64,000 nucleotides of DNA from CG2-30-36-16 sp964372115 (GTDB lineage Bacteria > Bacteroidota > Ignavibacteria > Ignavibacteriales > Ignavibacteriaceae), in contig CAYJPN010000003.1 in the NCBI GenBank assembly GCA_964372115.1, positions 62,001 to 126,000 of the forward strand, read 5' to 3'. The notes under the pieces were generated by a model. It was not told where the DNA came from, did no database searches, and saw only the letters and a program-made list of their open reading frames with translations. Position 1 is the first letter of the stretch. Each line of letters opens with the position of its first letter. Both the position numbers and the translations under genes were made by a program. This document shows, piece after piece, positions 35,022 through 44,419 of the stretch.

Positions 35022-35192
35022 TGAGTTCACTCAAAAAAGGTCATAAATTCATCTGTTAGTTAACGGATTATTCAAGAAGCATAAACCGCTGAAACGGTTT
35101 GTGGTTTCCTTAAGTTGTTATTAACCCACGGTTTAAGCCCTGGGTTAATGGGAATAAATAACGAATCGTTTTGCCTTTTTACAGTGGATTCA
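35022..35192. mobile_element. MITE-like element, copy B
   Basis: The 171-bp copy shares with copy A the left end TGAGTTCACTC-AAAAAGGTC, the palindrome AACCGCTGAAACGGTT, and TTAACCCACGGTTTAAGCCC followed by TGGGTTAATGGGAATAAATA. Its right end, read backwards, is TGAATCCACTGTAAAAAGG. No clear target duplication is visible. It lies inside the bamA-ompH-lpxD cluster, separating the two ompH paralogues. It also contains TGTTAGTTAACGGATT, a variant of the small palindrome. Confidence 0.62.
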
Positions 35193-35245
35193 TTTATAAG
35201 TAGATAAATTTTACTTTTTTTTTGATAAATATTTAGGGCACCTCT

Positions 35246-35761
35246 ATGAAGCACTTAAAATATTCGTTGCTGTTTATTTTTTTATTTACAGGTCTTTCTT
35301 TCGGTCAGTTAAACATTGGTTATGTTGATTCCGATGCTATTATGGATAAACTGCCCGATGCGCAGGACGCTCGCCAAAAGCTCGATCAAATGATTCAGGA
35401 ATGGCAGACTGAGCTTACAAAACTTGAAAATGATTGGAAGCAAAAATATGATGAGTATGATAAACGTAAACTCATTATGACCGATCAGACACGTTCGGAG
35501 ATGGAACAGCAGCTTGTTCAACTCGAACAAAAAATTTCTAAATACCGTGAAGAAAAATTCGGCACAAACGGCGAGCTATTTCAAAAACAAGAAGAGTTGA
35601 TGAAACCTGTGCAGAACAGGGTTTTTTCTGCAATTGAAGAAATTGCAAAAGATGAAGATTTTGATTTTGTTTTTGATCGCAGCGGCGACATAATGCTCCT
35701 TTTTGCAAAAGAAAAATATGATATTACTGCGCAGGTTTTAGATAAACTAAAATTAGAGTAA
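35246..35761 (+). CDS. OmpH/Skp-family periplasmic chaperone, second copy
   Basis: The 171-residue protein has a signal peptide (YSLLFIFLFTGLSFGQ), then NIGYVDSDAIMDKLPDAQ, a long charged coiled-coil arm (about residues 45-115) and the closing DFDFVFDRSGDIMLLFAKEKYDIT. Its pattern and the shared F-V-F-D-K/R-S-G-D-I-x-L-L-x-A motif show that it arose by duplication of the upstream ompH. Like that protein, it should carry outer-membrane proteins through the periplasm. It is followed nine bases later by lpxD, the usual neighbour of skp. Confidence 0.9.
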   Translation: MKHLKYSLLFIFLFTGLSFGQLNIGYVDSDAIMDKLPDAQDARQKLDQMIQEWQTELTKLENDWKQKYDEYDKRKLIMTDQTRSEMEQQLVQLEQKISKYREEKFGTNGELFQKQEELMKPVQNRVFSAIEEIAKDEDFDFVFDRSGDIMLLFAKEKYDITAQVLDKLKLE

Positions 35762-35769
35762 GTAAAAAA

Positions 35770-36813
35770 ATGGAAATAAAAATATCCGAAATAGCTCAAT
35801 TGGTTGATGGGGTTGTTACCGGAAACGGTGAACTTAAAATAAGCGGGCTTGCAAAAATAGAAGAAGCAAAACCCGGTGAGCTTACATTTCTTTATCTTGA
35901 TTCGTATCAAAAATATTTTGAAACAACACAAGCATCCGCAATTCTTGTAAAACCGGGTTTCAATAAAACGCGTGATGATGTTATTTACATAGAAGTAAAA
36001 GATCCCAATAAATCATTTACAAAAATTGTCATCTCTTTATTCGCTCCAAAATTTCCATTAGAAGGAAAAGACGAAACAGCCTTCATCCATCCATCCGCAG
36101 TAGTCGGCAAAAATACGGCAATCGGTAAAAATGTTGTTGTTTCCGAAGGATGTAAAATCGGGGATGATGTAAAGATATTTCACAATACTGTGCTGCTCGA
36201 AAATGTTGAGGTAGGCGACGGTACTATTGTCTTTCAGAATGTAAGTATCCGCGAAGACTGCAAAGTCGGGAAGCGCTGCATTATTCACCCCGGAGCAGTT
36301 ATCGGCTCGGATGGTTTCGGATTTCATCCGAATGAAAAAGGAGAATGGTATAAAGTGCCGCAAATAGGTAATGTTATTGTCGAGGATGATGTTGAGATCG
36401 GCGCCAATGTTACAATTGACAGGGCGGCAATCGGCTCTACGCTAATAAAAAAAGGTGTTAAGTTAGACAACCTTGTACAGATTGCACACAATGTAATTCT
36501 GGGAGAAAATACCGCTATAGCAGCACAAGCCGGCATAAGCGGCAGTACAAAGATAGGGCGTAATTGTCTTATTGCCGGGCAGGTTGGTGTGGTGGGGCAT
36601 CTTGAAATTGCCGATAAAGTAACACTCTATGCTCAGTCGGGAATATCAAAATCTATCGCCGATCCGGGGGCTACTTATTTTGGTTCTCCAGCAAAAGAGT
36701 TAAAAACTGCGCTAAGAAATGAAGCGCATATTCGTAATCTTCCGCAGTATGCCGAAAAAATAAAACAGCTTGAAGCAGATATAAAATTGCTAAAAGAAAA
36801 GACCGGGATATAA
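35770..36813 (+). CDS. lpxD: UDP-3-O-acylglucosamine N-acyltransferase
   Basis: The 347-residue enzyme adds the second acyl chain in lipid A synthesis. It has the N-terminal uridine-binding domain (ISEIAQLVDGVVTGNGELKI), a long left-handed beta-helix of hexapeptide repeats (about residues 100-300), and the catalytic His in QIAHNVILGENT. A C-terminal helix of about 40 residues fits LpxD trimers. Its presence indicates a lipid A-bearing outer membrane. It follows ompH in the classic bamA-skp-lpxD order and is closed by a strong terminator. Confidence 0.95.
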   Translation: MEIKISEIAQLVDGVVTGNGELKISGLAKIEEAKPGELTFLYLDSYQKYFETTQASAILVKPGFNKTRDDVIYIEVKDPNKSFTKIVISLFAPKFPLEGKDETAFIHPSAVVGKNTAIGKNVVVSEGCKIGDDVKIFHNTVLLENVEVGDGTIVFQNVSIREDCKVGKRCIIHPGAVIGSDGFGFHPNEKGEWYKVPQIGNVIVEDDVEIGANVTIDRAAIGSTLIKKGVKLDNLVQIAHNVILGENTAIAAQAGISGSTKIGRNCLIAGQVGVVGHLEIADKVTLYAQSGISKSIADPGATYFGSPAKELKTALRNEAHIRNLPQYAEKIKQLEADIKLLKEKTGI

Positions 36814-36830
36814 AACTTGTTTAATAATTC

Positions 36831-36864
36831 AAAAAAAGACGCGATTTTTCGCGTCTTTTTTTTT
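36831..36864. terminator. Bidirectional terminator between lpxD and the convergent dehydrogenase gene
   Basis: AAAAAGACGCGA pairs perfectly with TCGCGTCTTTTT around a short T loop. A-run before and T-run after allow it to work on both strands. Confidence 0.93.
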
Positions 36865-36871
36865 ATGTGAA

Positions 36872-37996
36872 TTATTTCTCTGTCCACTTTAAAGTTATTC
36901 CCTTTGTTTCCAGAGCATCAAGAATATGATAATAATTACCTTTCTCCTCACCCAGATACTCGGGCGGACAAATTCCTCTCCGCTCAAATTTATTTTCAAG
37001 TATTAGTCGTGCCGCGGCAGTGCATGTATAACCTGTTGTTCTTGCCATAGAACTTACACCTGATTTCTGATTATATTCATCGAATAACGAGCAAGTTAAT
37101 TTTTGAAGTTTACCGTTCTTTTCCCCCTCAATATTTATCTTCATAACGGTAAATTCACGTTCATCTTTTGCAGTCTTCCAGTGTTTGAAAAGTAGTTTTG
37201 CTGTAACATCAATCGGACGAACATTTGAAGAGTTTACTTCTAAATTTTCTTTGCTGAAAAATCCGCTTGCATCCAGGAGCTTTATTAAGCTTATGTGCCC
37301 CGGATAGCGGAGAGTTTTTTCTTTCATATTAGGCACGCTCATAGTTTTCAAGAGAGTACGCAAACCATCAGTATTAAATGCCTCTAATGTGCCCACCTGT
37401 TCAATTTCAATTTCTTCAAGTTCAGAAAGAGGCGGTTTTGTAATAATTTTACCGTCTTCCACAATACGCGCCGGACGGGTATACTCTTCAATTACATCTA
37501 TTGGAGAGAAAGGCGCCTTGTACTGGTAAGGAAGAGTACGTTTGAAAGGTAACCCGCCAACGAGGCATTCATATTTTTCAATCTTCATTTTACGTGAGTA
37601 ATAAGAAAGAATAATATTGCTTAAACCAGGCGAAACTCCGCAGTCAACAATTGCAGTTACATTATGTTTTTTTGCAAGTTCATCAAGTAAAAACGGGTCT
37701 TCATCAAAAAAAGAAATATCAACCACGTTTTTTCCAGATTCAATAATGGTTTTAAGAGTATTAAAACCCATATAACCCGGCACTGCACCAATAACAAGTT
37801 GAGCGCTCTTAATGATACTTTTTAATAGTTTTTCATTCCGTATGTCTGCCGAAACTGTATTTAAGTGATGTTTGGTTTTTAATGCCGCAAGATTTTTTAC
37901 GTCGAGGTCAACAACTGTTATTTCATAATTTTTTGCCAGGTCGGAGGCAATTGCGCTGCCAACCATTCCGGCTCCTAATACTACGATGTTCTGCAT
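36872..37996 (-). CDS. Saccharopine dehydrogenase-family oxidoreductase
   Basis: The 374-residue protein has an N-terminal Rossmann fold (NIVVLGAGMVGSAIASDLA, Gly-x-Gly-x2-Gly), an acidic residue after the second strand (VVDLD) for NAD binding, and the saccharopine-dehydrogenase middle segment VVDISFFDEDPFLLDELAKKHNV and DCGVSPGLSNI. The closest named families are lysine 6-dehydrogenase-like and saccharopine reductase enzymes. The exact substrate cannot be assigned. It is convergent with lpxD and diverges from metG. Confidence 0.8.
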   Translation of the reverse strand: MQNIVVLGAGMVGSAIASDLAKNYEITVVDLDVKNLAALKTKHHLNTVSADIRNEKLLKSIIKSAQLVIGAVPGYMGFNTLKTIIESGKNVVDISFFDEDPFLLDELAKKHNVTAIVDCGVSPGLSNIILSYYSRKMKIEKYECLVGGLPFKRTLPYQYKAPFSPIDVIEEYTRPARIVEDGKIITKPPLSELEEIEIEQVGTLEAFNTDGLRTLLKTMSVPNMKEKTLRYPGHISLIKLLDASGFFSKENLEVNSSNVRPIDVTAKLLFKHWKTAKDEREFTVMKINIEGEKNGKLQKLTCSLFDEYNQKSGVSSMARTTGYTCTAAARLILENKFERRGICPPEYLGEEKGNYYHILDALETKGITLKWTEK

Positions 37997-38211
37997 CTAA
38001 TTTCCTATGTTATAATAATTAATGGCACTATTAAAACAAAAAAAATGTTAAAAACAAAGTTTTTCGCTTATATTTGGGAAGGTTAATCGAATATTTGGTT
38101 TTTTTAAAGGTCCCGTTTTGGATATTCTTTTTTTGTACATTTTTTTCTCACTTCCATTATATAAAAAATCAGTATATTTAAACCTAAAATTTTAATAAAT
38201 GGGAATTTAAT

Positions 38212-40254
38212 TTGCCAGACGAAAAAATATTAGTTACTGCGGCATTGCCGTATGCTAACGGACCGATACACCTCGGGCATTTAAGCGGCGCGTATCTGCC
38301 TGCTGATATATACGTCCGTTACCAGCGGTTGAAGGGGAGAGATATAATTTTTATTTGCGGCAGCGATGAACATGGCGTTCCGATTACAATAAGCGCGGAT
38401 AAGGAAAAAGTAAAACCTCAAGTTATAATCGATCGGTACCATGAGATAAATAAAAAAGCATTTGAGCAGTTCGGGATGAGTTTTGATATTTACTCCCGCA
38501 CAAGTATTCCTATCCATCACGAAACGGCAAAAGATTTTTTCCTCGAGTATTACAATCGGAATTTATTAAACGAAAAAAAGACAAATCAGTTTTTTGATGA
38601 AAAAGTAAAAATGTTTTTACCCGATCGTTATGTTGAGGGTACATGCCCTAAATGCGGTTTTGAAGAAGCACGAAGCGATGAATGCGAGAACTGCGGCGCT
38701 TTATATGATCCATCGGAATTAAAAAATCCCAAAAGCAAAATAACCGGTGAAACCCCGGTACTAAAAGAAACATCACATTGGTACTTTCCACTTGGAAATT
38801 ATCAAGAGCGGCTCGAAAAATATATCGCCGAAATGGACCGAAAATATGGGTGGAAGGATAATGTACTCCAATATTGCAGAGGATGGTTTAAAGACGAGTT
38901 AAGAGACCGGGCATACACACGCGATCTCGATTGGGGTGTTGCCGTACCGCTGCCGGATGCAAACGGTAAAGTTTTATATGTATGGTTCGAAGCAGTGCTC
39001 GGTTACATCTCTGCCACCAAAGAATTATCGAAGCTGAGAGGGGATGAAAATTTATGGAAAGAGTACTGGCAGGGGGAAAATACAAAGTACGTAGCTTTTA
39101 TTGGTAAAGACAATGTAGTGTTTCACACAATTATTTTTCCGGCAATGCTGATGGCGTGGAACGACGGAGAAAAAGAAAAATATATCCTGCCTCAAAATGT
39201 TCCGGCAAACGAGTTCTTAAATTTTGAAGGAAAAAAGTTTTCCAAAAGCCGTAATTGGGGAATTGATGTAATTGATTTCCTCGCCGAGTTTCCGGCAGAT
39301 TCATTGCGTTATACACTTGCCGCGAATCTTCCGGAAAACAGAGACACGGATTTTTACTGGAAGGAATTCCAGATGCGCCATAATAGCGAGCTTGCGGATA
39401 TTCTCGGTAATTTCGTAAACCGGACATTTACTTTTGCCCACAAACATTTTGACGGTGAAGTTCCCCAGCGCAGCAACGTGGAAGAAATTGATGACGAAAT
39501 GCTTGAACTGTTAAAAAGTTTTCCATCAAAAGTATCCGAACTTTTTGAAAAGTATAAATTAAAAGACGGTGTTTTTGAAATTATAAATTTAGCGCGTGCG
39601 GGGAATAAATATTTTAATGATTCAGAACCGTGGAAAACTATAAAAAGCGATAAAGAAAAATGCGCCGCGACAATAAATATAAGTTTAAATATTATTTATA
39701 CGCTCGCCGAACTGCTTTCACCCATAATACCAAACGCGTGCGAAAAAATATTTAAAATGTTAAACAGCAGACCGGTAAATTGGGATGAGTGCGCTAATGC
39801 CTCGCTGCCCGAAGGTCATCATTTAAATGCTGCTGAAATATTGTTCGTAAAAATTGAAGATGCAGTTATTGAGAGCCAGATTGCTAAACTCAGTGTTTCT
39901 GCGAGTATTCAAAAACCAGAGCTTCAGCCGCAAATAGGTATTGAAGATTTTTTAAAACTTGAACTTCGCACTGCTACTATTATTGAAGCCGAGAAGGTCA
40001 AAAAAAGTGATAAGCTCATAAAGCTTAAAGTGGATCTTGGTTTTGAACAGCGGCAGGTAATTGCCGGCATAGGTAAAAGTTTTACTCCGGATGAATTGGT
40101 TAATAAAAAAGTAGTTGTTGTAGCCAATCTAAAACCTGCTAAGTTAATGGGATTAGAATCTCAGGGAATGATTTTAGCGGTTGAAAAAGAAGACGGAAGT
40201 TTAAGTCTTCTTACATACGATGAAAAAGTGAATAACGGAACAAAAGCAAAGTAA
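38212..40254 (+). CDS. metG: Methionyl-tRNA synthetase with C-terminal tRNA-binding domain
   Basis: The 680-residue class I synthetase starts with TTG (GGGA upstream). The HIGH-type signature is PIHLGHLSGAYLPADI, and the KMSKS-type loop is KFSKSRNWG. A zinc-knuckle region is seen at CPKCG and CENCG (about residues 144-165). Residues about 575-680 are the EMAP-II/Arc1p-like tRNA-binding module (IGIEDFLKLELRTATIIEAEKV, ending NLKPAKLMGLESQGM), which helps dimerisation and tRNA binding. It is followed after 21 bases by the T9SS subtilase gene, probably a chance operon partner. Confidence 0.97.
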   Translation: MPDEKILVTAALPYANGPIHLGHLSGAYLPADIYVRYQRLKGRDIIFICGSDEHGVPITISADKEKVKPQVIIDRYHEINKKAFEQFGMSFDIYSRTSIPIHHETAKDFFLEYYNRNLLNEKKTNQFFDEKVKMFLPDRYVEGTCPKCGFEEARSDECENCGALYDPSELKNPKSKITGETPVLKETSHWYFPLGNYQERLEKYIAEMDRKYGWKDNVLQYCRGWFKDELRDRAYTRDLDWGVAVPLPDANGKVLYVWFEAVLGYISATKELSKLRGDENLWKEYWQGENTKYVAFIGKDNVVFHTIIFPAMLMAWNDGEKEKYILPQNVPANEFLNFEGKKFSKSRNWGIDVIDFLAEFPADSLRYTLAANLPENRDTDFYWKEFQMRHNSELADILGNFVNRTFTFAHKHFDGEVPQRSNVEEIDDEMLELLKSFPSKVSELFEKYKLKDGVFEIINLARAGNKYFNDSEPWKTIKSDKEKCAATINISLNIIYTLAELLSPIIPNACEKIFKMLNSRPVNWDECANASLPEGHHLNAAEILFVKIEDAVIESQIAKLSVSASIQKPELQPQIGIEDFLKLELRTATIIEAEKVKKSDKLIKLKVDLGFEQRQVIAGIGKSFTPDELVNKKVVVVANLKPAKLMGLESQGMILAVEKEDGSLSLLTYDEKVNNGTKAK

Positions 40255-40275
40255 GTTTAAACATAGGAATACACG

Positions 40276-42300
40276 ATGAAGATATTTATCTCTTTTTTTA
40301 TTTTTTCAATATTAACGTTTGCGCAGGCGCCGGTTGAAAAGTTTTCGCCGCAGGCAAAAGCAAAACTAAATAATGACGGAGCCGAAAAGCAGTTGGTCTG
40401 GATTTATTTTACCGATAAGGGAAACACACTCGAAAAGTATTTTTCAGAGCCGCTAAATGTGGTAAGCGAAAAATCTTTAAAAAGAAGAAGCAAATATCTT
40501 CCGAAAGAAAGTTTGATTGACTTTACAGATTTACCTGTAAATAAAATATATGTTGATGATTTGGTTAACCTCGGATTTCAGTTGAAACATCTGTCGCGCT
40601 GGTTTAATGCGGTTAGCGGTTATGTCGATGCTAAAACTGCCGATAAAATTTCCACTCAGCAGTTTGTAAAAAAAATTGATCTTGTTGCGAAACTTAGTAA
40701 AACTTACGAAATACCGGACACAGATGAAAAAAACTCTGGAGATTTATTACCCCAACCGGAAGGCACGCACACATACAACTACGGAAACAGTTTTACACAG
40801 CTAAACCAAATAAATGTGCCTGCCCTTCACGATTTGGGTTATAATGCTCAGGGCGTCACTATCGGTGTTTTTGATGCAGGGTTTAGTTTGCTTGCCCATG
40901 AAGCGTTTTATAACATGAATATAATTGCCAAATGGGATTTTGTAAATAATGACCCCGACGTTGGCAACGGCAGCGATATGGGAAGCGGAAGCCACGGTAC
41001 AAACACACTTTCAACAATCGGCGGGTTTAAGCAAACAAAACTTATCGGTCCGGCTTTTGGAGCCGATTTTATTCTGGCAAAAACAGAAAACACCGACAGC
41101 GAAACCCCGGTAGAGGAAGACAACTGGATCGCCGCAATCGAATGGGCGGACAGTATAGGTGTCGATCTGACCTCCACTTCCCTTGGTTATCTTACATATG
41201 ATTACCCGTATGTTGGTTACACGTGGCAAAACATGGATGGTAATACAGCGCCAATAACTATTGCTGCCGATCTTGCGGTTAAAAAAGGTATTGCTGTATT
41301 TAATTCAGCCGGTAATGAAGGTTATAACGCCACACACAATACACTCGGCGCGCCCGCTGACGGCGATAGTGTAATTGCGGTTGGTGCGGTTACTTCTTCC
41401 GGAACAAGAGCTTCATTTAGTTCCGTCGGGAACACACCCGATGGAAGAATAAAACCTGATATAATGGCGATGGGTTCCGGTGTAACCGTAGCAAGTTCCT
41501 ATAGTTCAACTGGCTACACAACAAGCAGCGGTACATCATTTAGCTGTCCGCTTGCAGCAGGCGCCTCGGCAATTCTTCTCGGCATAAATCCGAATCTTAC
41601 ACCAATTGAATTACGCGACATGTTGTATAATACTGCCAGTAACAGCGAAGGACCAAATAGGGAATATGGCTTTGGAATAATTAATGTATACTCAGCATAT
41701 CAAAGTATGCCATTGCCGGTTGAGTTAGTTTCATTTTCGGCAGACTTAAAGGATAACAGTGCCGAATTATTTTGGGAAACTGCAACCGAAAAAAATAATC
41801 TTGGTTTTGAAATCCAGAGAGCGGCGGGCGTTAGTGATGGAATTTCCTATTCTCAAAGTGAATGGAGCAAAATTGCTTTTGTTAAGGGTGTCGGAACAAC
41901 AACAACACCTCAATCGTATAGTTATGTCGATCATTCCATCAATTCGGGAAAATATTTTTACCGGTTAAAACAAATTGATTTTGATGGCTCATATACTTTT
42001 TCAAATTCTGTTGAAGTTAATTCAAATACTCCGATGGAATTTCGATTAAACCAAAACTATCCAAACCCATTTAATCCTGAGACAAATATTTCATTCCGGA
42101 TTTCCGAAAAAATGCATATTAAATTATCAGTGTTCAATATTCTCGGTGAGCAGGTAACAGTATTGATAAATAAAGTTATGGAAGCCGGTAAGCATCAAAT
42201 AAAATTTGCACCCGGAAACAATGTGCCTGCCGGTATTTATTTTGCCGAATTAAATGCCGCCGAGAAAAAGAGTGTTATTAAAATGAACTTATTAAAGTAA
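40276..42300 (+). CDS. Secreted subtilisin-like serine protease with type IX sorting domain
   Basis: The 674-residue protein has a signal peptide (FISFFIFSILTFAQ), a propeptide-like region (about 20-150) and an S8 peptidase domain. The catalytic triad is Asp200 (VFDAGF), His240 (GSHGTNT) and Ser421 (GTSFSCP). Then comes a linker domain of Ig-like character (about 480-575, ELVSFSADLKDNSAELFWETATE) and the T9SS tail with NQNYPNPFNPETNI and terminal IKMNLLK. It should be exported through the outer membrane and either attached to the surface or released. Its probable role is degrading extracellular protein. Confidence 0.92.
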   Translation: MKIFISFFIFSILTFAQAPVEKFSPQAKAKLNNDGAEKQLVWIYFTDKGNTLEKYFSEPLNVVSEKSLKRRSKYLPKESLIDFTDLPVNKIYVDDLVNLGFQLKHLSRWFNAVSGYVDAKTADKISTQQFVKKIDLVAKLSKTYEIPDTDEKNSGDLLPQPEGTHTYNYGNSFTQLNQINVPALHDLGYNAQGVTIGVFDAGFSLLAHEAFYNMNIIAKWDFVNNDPDVGNGSDMGSGSHGTNTLSTIGGFKQTKLIGPAFGADFILAKTENTDSETPVEEDNWIAAIEWADSIGVDLTSTSLGYLTYDYPYVGYTWQNMDGNTAPITIAADLAVKKGIAVFNSAGNEGYNATHNTLGAPADGDSVIAVGAVTSSGTRASFSSVGNTPDGRIKPDIMAMGSGVTVASSYSSTGYTTSSGTSFSCPLAAGASAILLGINPNLTPIELRDMLYNTASNSEGPNREYGFGIINVYSAYQSMPLPVELVSFSADLKDNSAELFWETATEKNNLGFEIQRAAGVSDGISYSQSEWSKIAFVKGVGTTTTPQSYSYVDHSINSGKYFYRLKQIDFDGSYTFSNSVEVNSNTPMEFRLNQNYPNPFNPETNISFRISEKMHIKLSVFNILGEQVTVLINKVMEAGKHQIKFAPGNNVPAGIYFAELNAAEKKSVIKMNLLK

Positions 42301-42445
42301 AAAGACCAGTGGTTAAGATAAATTAAAGTAACGTTTGAGAGACAAATTGCTCAATTCTGTTATAATTTACCTTGATTTTCAAAGGGTCAATAAGTAAAAT
42401 TATCAGCTAAATAATTAGTATTAATATTTATTGGGAGACAAATTT

Positions 42446-44419
42446 ATGTTTTTGAGGCTTAGTGTATTAATTTCTGTTTTTCTTACATTTATTCTGGCTT
42501 CATGTTCGCCCGAACATTCTAAAATAGTCCTTTCCGAATTTGGGGACAGACAGATAACTATGGGCGAGTTCGAAAATGTTTACACAAAGAATGTCGGCAG
42601 TTTCGAAAAAGCAAAGGAAGACAGCCTGGAAAAAATGAAAAATTTTCTGGAGCTTTATACTAATTTTAAAATGAAACTAAGAGATGCTGAGGTTCGCGGT
42701 TTTCAAGCCGATCAGGCTCTTAATGATGAACTACTCGATTATAAGAAAAAAGTCGGCGTTACATACATACTTGAAAAAGATTTAGTTGAACCCGGAATTG
42801 AGGACCTTTACAATAAAAGGAAATGGGAACTAAGAGTAAGTCACTTAATGATCCGCCCCGACAGCACCGGTATGGAAGGCGCAAAAAAAACTGCCCAGGC
42901 TGTTCTCGACAGTATAAAAAACGGTGCTGACTTTGTTAAAATGGTAAAACTTTATTCACAGGATACTTTTTCTAAACCATCCGGCGGCGATATTTTTTAT
43001 ATAACCGGCGGTCAGCTTCCTTTTGAATTTGAAGATGCGGCATACGCAACAAATGTGGGCGAAGTACATCCCGAAGTTGTTATGACAAAGTTCGGCGCCC
43101 ATATAATAAAAGTTACCGAGAAAAAAGAAAGAACACCGAAAATAAGAGCGAGCCATATTCTTGTTGCTTTCCAAAACGAAAACGGTCCGGTAGATTCGTC
43201 AGTGGCTAAAGCTAAAGCAGACTCGATACTCGCGCAGATAAAGAACGGAGTAGATTTTGCCGAATTAGCTTCCCAGTATTCCGACGACCCGGGTTCAAAA
43301 ACAAAGAGCGGCGATCTTGGTTACTTTGAAAGAAGAATGATGGTAAAAGAATTTGACGAAGCCGCTTTTAAATTGGGTATCGGCGAAGTTTCAGATGTAG
43401 TAAGAACAAACTACGGTTATCACATTATAAAAGTAACTGACAGAGAAAAATATCCGACATTCGATCAGGACAAAGAAGAGCTAAAAAAACTCTTCAAACA
43501 AACACGCTACCAGGCAGAATATGATGCGCTGATTGCAAATTTAAAAACAAAATATAACTTTTCAGTGAATGAAAACACATTGAGTCAGATTGTTGGTTAC
43601 AGCGATACATTAAAGGTTGGCGCCGAAAATCCGAACCTCACATTGTTCAAAGATAATGTTATATATTCTTATGCTAATAATAATGTTACTGCAGGAAATT
43701 TTTACGAAAAAATGGGCGCAACTTCCGAATTTATAAATAAAAAAATAAATACCGATTTGCTCAGTTCTGCAATTTCAAAATTTAGTTCCGATGATCTTCT
43801 TGAAGAAGAAGCATTAAACCTTGAGAAACGTGACAGTGTATTTGCGTCTTTAATGGATGACTATAAAAACGGAATTTATATTTTCAAACTTCAAGAAGAT
43901 GAAGTTTGGAATAAAATTGAAATAGACAGCGTAAAACTGAAACAGTTTTATGATGATACAAAATCAAATTATGTTTGGGGCGACCGAGTTGATTTTAGCG
44001 AAATATTTGCCCGTAAAGATTCTTTGATAAATTATTACTATCAGCTGTTAAAAGATGGTGAGCACTTTGATTCACTGGCAGTTAAATATACCGAAAGACC
44101 TGGCTTTAAAGAAAAAGCAGGCAGCTTTGGTCTGCAGGATGTTAAAACTACACAGCAGGCTGTAACAGCAAACAACTTAAAAAATCCCGGCGATTATTCG
44201 AATCCATTTCAAACACCGGGCGGATGGTCGATAGTAAAACTAAATTCCAAAGAGGCTTCAAGAATTAAAACTTTTGAAGAAGCAAAAGCAGAAGTTTCCG
44301 GCGCTTTCCAGGAATCCGAAAGCAAACGTCTTGAGAAGGAATATATTGATAGTCTTCGCAAGAGGTACAATCCGGAAATTAATTACGATGAACTCACAAA
44401 AGCATTTAATGAAAATTAA
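42446..44419 (+). CDS. Lipoprotein peptidyl-prolyl isomerase with parvulin (PpiC) domains
   Basis: I chose ATG 42446, preceded by GGGAGA. It gives a lipoprotein signal (SVLISVFLTFILASC, then SPEH). The 657-residue product has a SurA-like N-terminal helical part and two clear parvulin domains, one starting near WELRVSHLMIRPDSTG and one at RASHILVAFQNENG, with the family endings FGAHIIKVTEKKE and YGYHIIKVTDREK. A third, weaker parvulin-like domain follows the long helical stretch (DFSEIFARKDSLINYYY to WSIVKLNSKE). It should assist folding of envelope proteins from the periplasmic face of a membrane. Its last codons overlap the next gene. Confidence 0.9.
   Translation: MFLRLSVLISVFLTFILASCSPEHSKIVLSEFGDRQITMGEFENVYTKNVGSFEKAKEDSLEKMKNFLELYTNFKMKLRDAEVRGFQADQALNDELLDYKKKVGVTYILEKDLVEPGIEDLYNKRKWELRVSHLMIRPDSTGMEGAKKTAQAVLDSIKNGADFVKMVKLYSQDTFSKPSGGDIFYITGGQLPFEFEDAAYATNVGEVHPEVVMTKFGAHIIKVTEKKERTPKIRASHILVAFQNENGPVDSSVAKAKADSILAQIKNGVDFAELASQYSDDPGSKTKSGDLGYFERRMMVKEFDEAAFKLGIGEVSDVVRTNYGYHIIKVTDREKYPTFDQDKEELKKLFKQTRYQAEYDALIANLKTKYNFSVNENTLSQIVGYSDTLKVGAENPNLTLFKDNVIYSYANNNVTAGNFYEKMGATSEFINKKINTDLLSSAISKFSSDDLLEEEALNLEKRDSVFASLMDDYKNGIYIFKLQEDEVWNKIEIDSVKLKQFYDDTKSNYVWGDRVDFSEIFARKDSLINYYYQLLKDGEHFDSLAVKYTERPGFKEKAGSFGLQDVKTTQQAVTANNLKNPGDYSNPFQTPGGWSIVKLNSKEASRIKTFEEAKAEVSGAFQESESKRLEKEYIDSLRKRYNPEINYDELTKAFNEN

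Larger units (their letters stand above)
34913..35245. other. 333-bp gap between the two ompH genes
   Basis: The gap holds a terminator (34932-34972) and then the MITE-like copy B (35022-35192). The second ompH therefore probably needs its own promoter. No further gene is seen. Confidence 0.7.
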
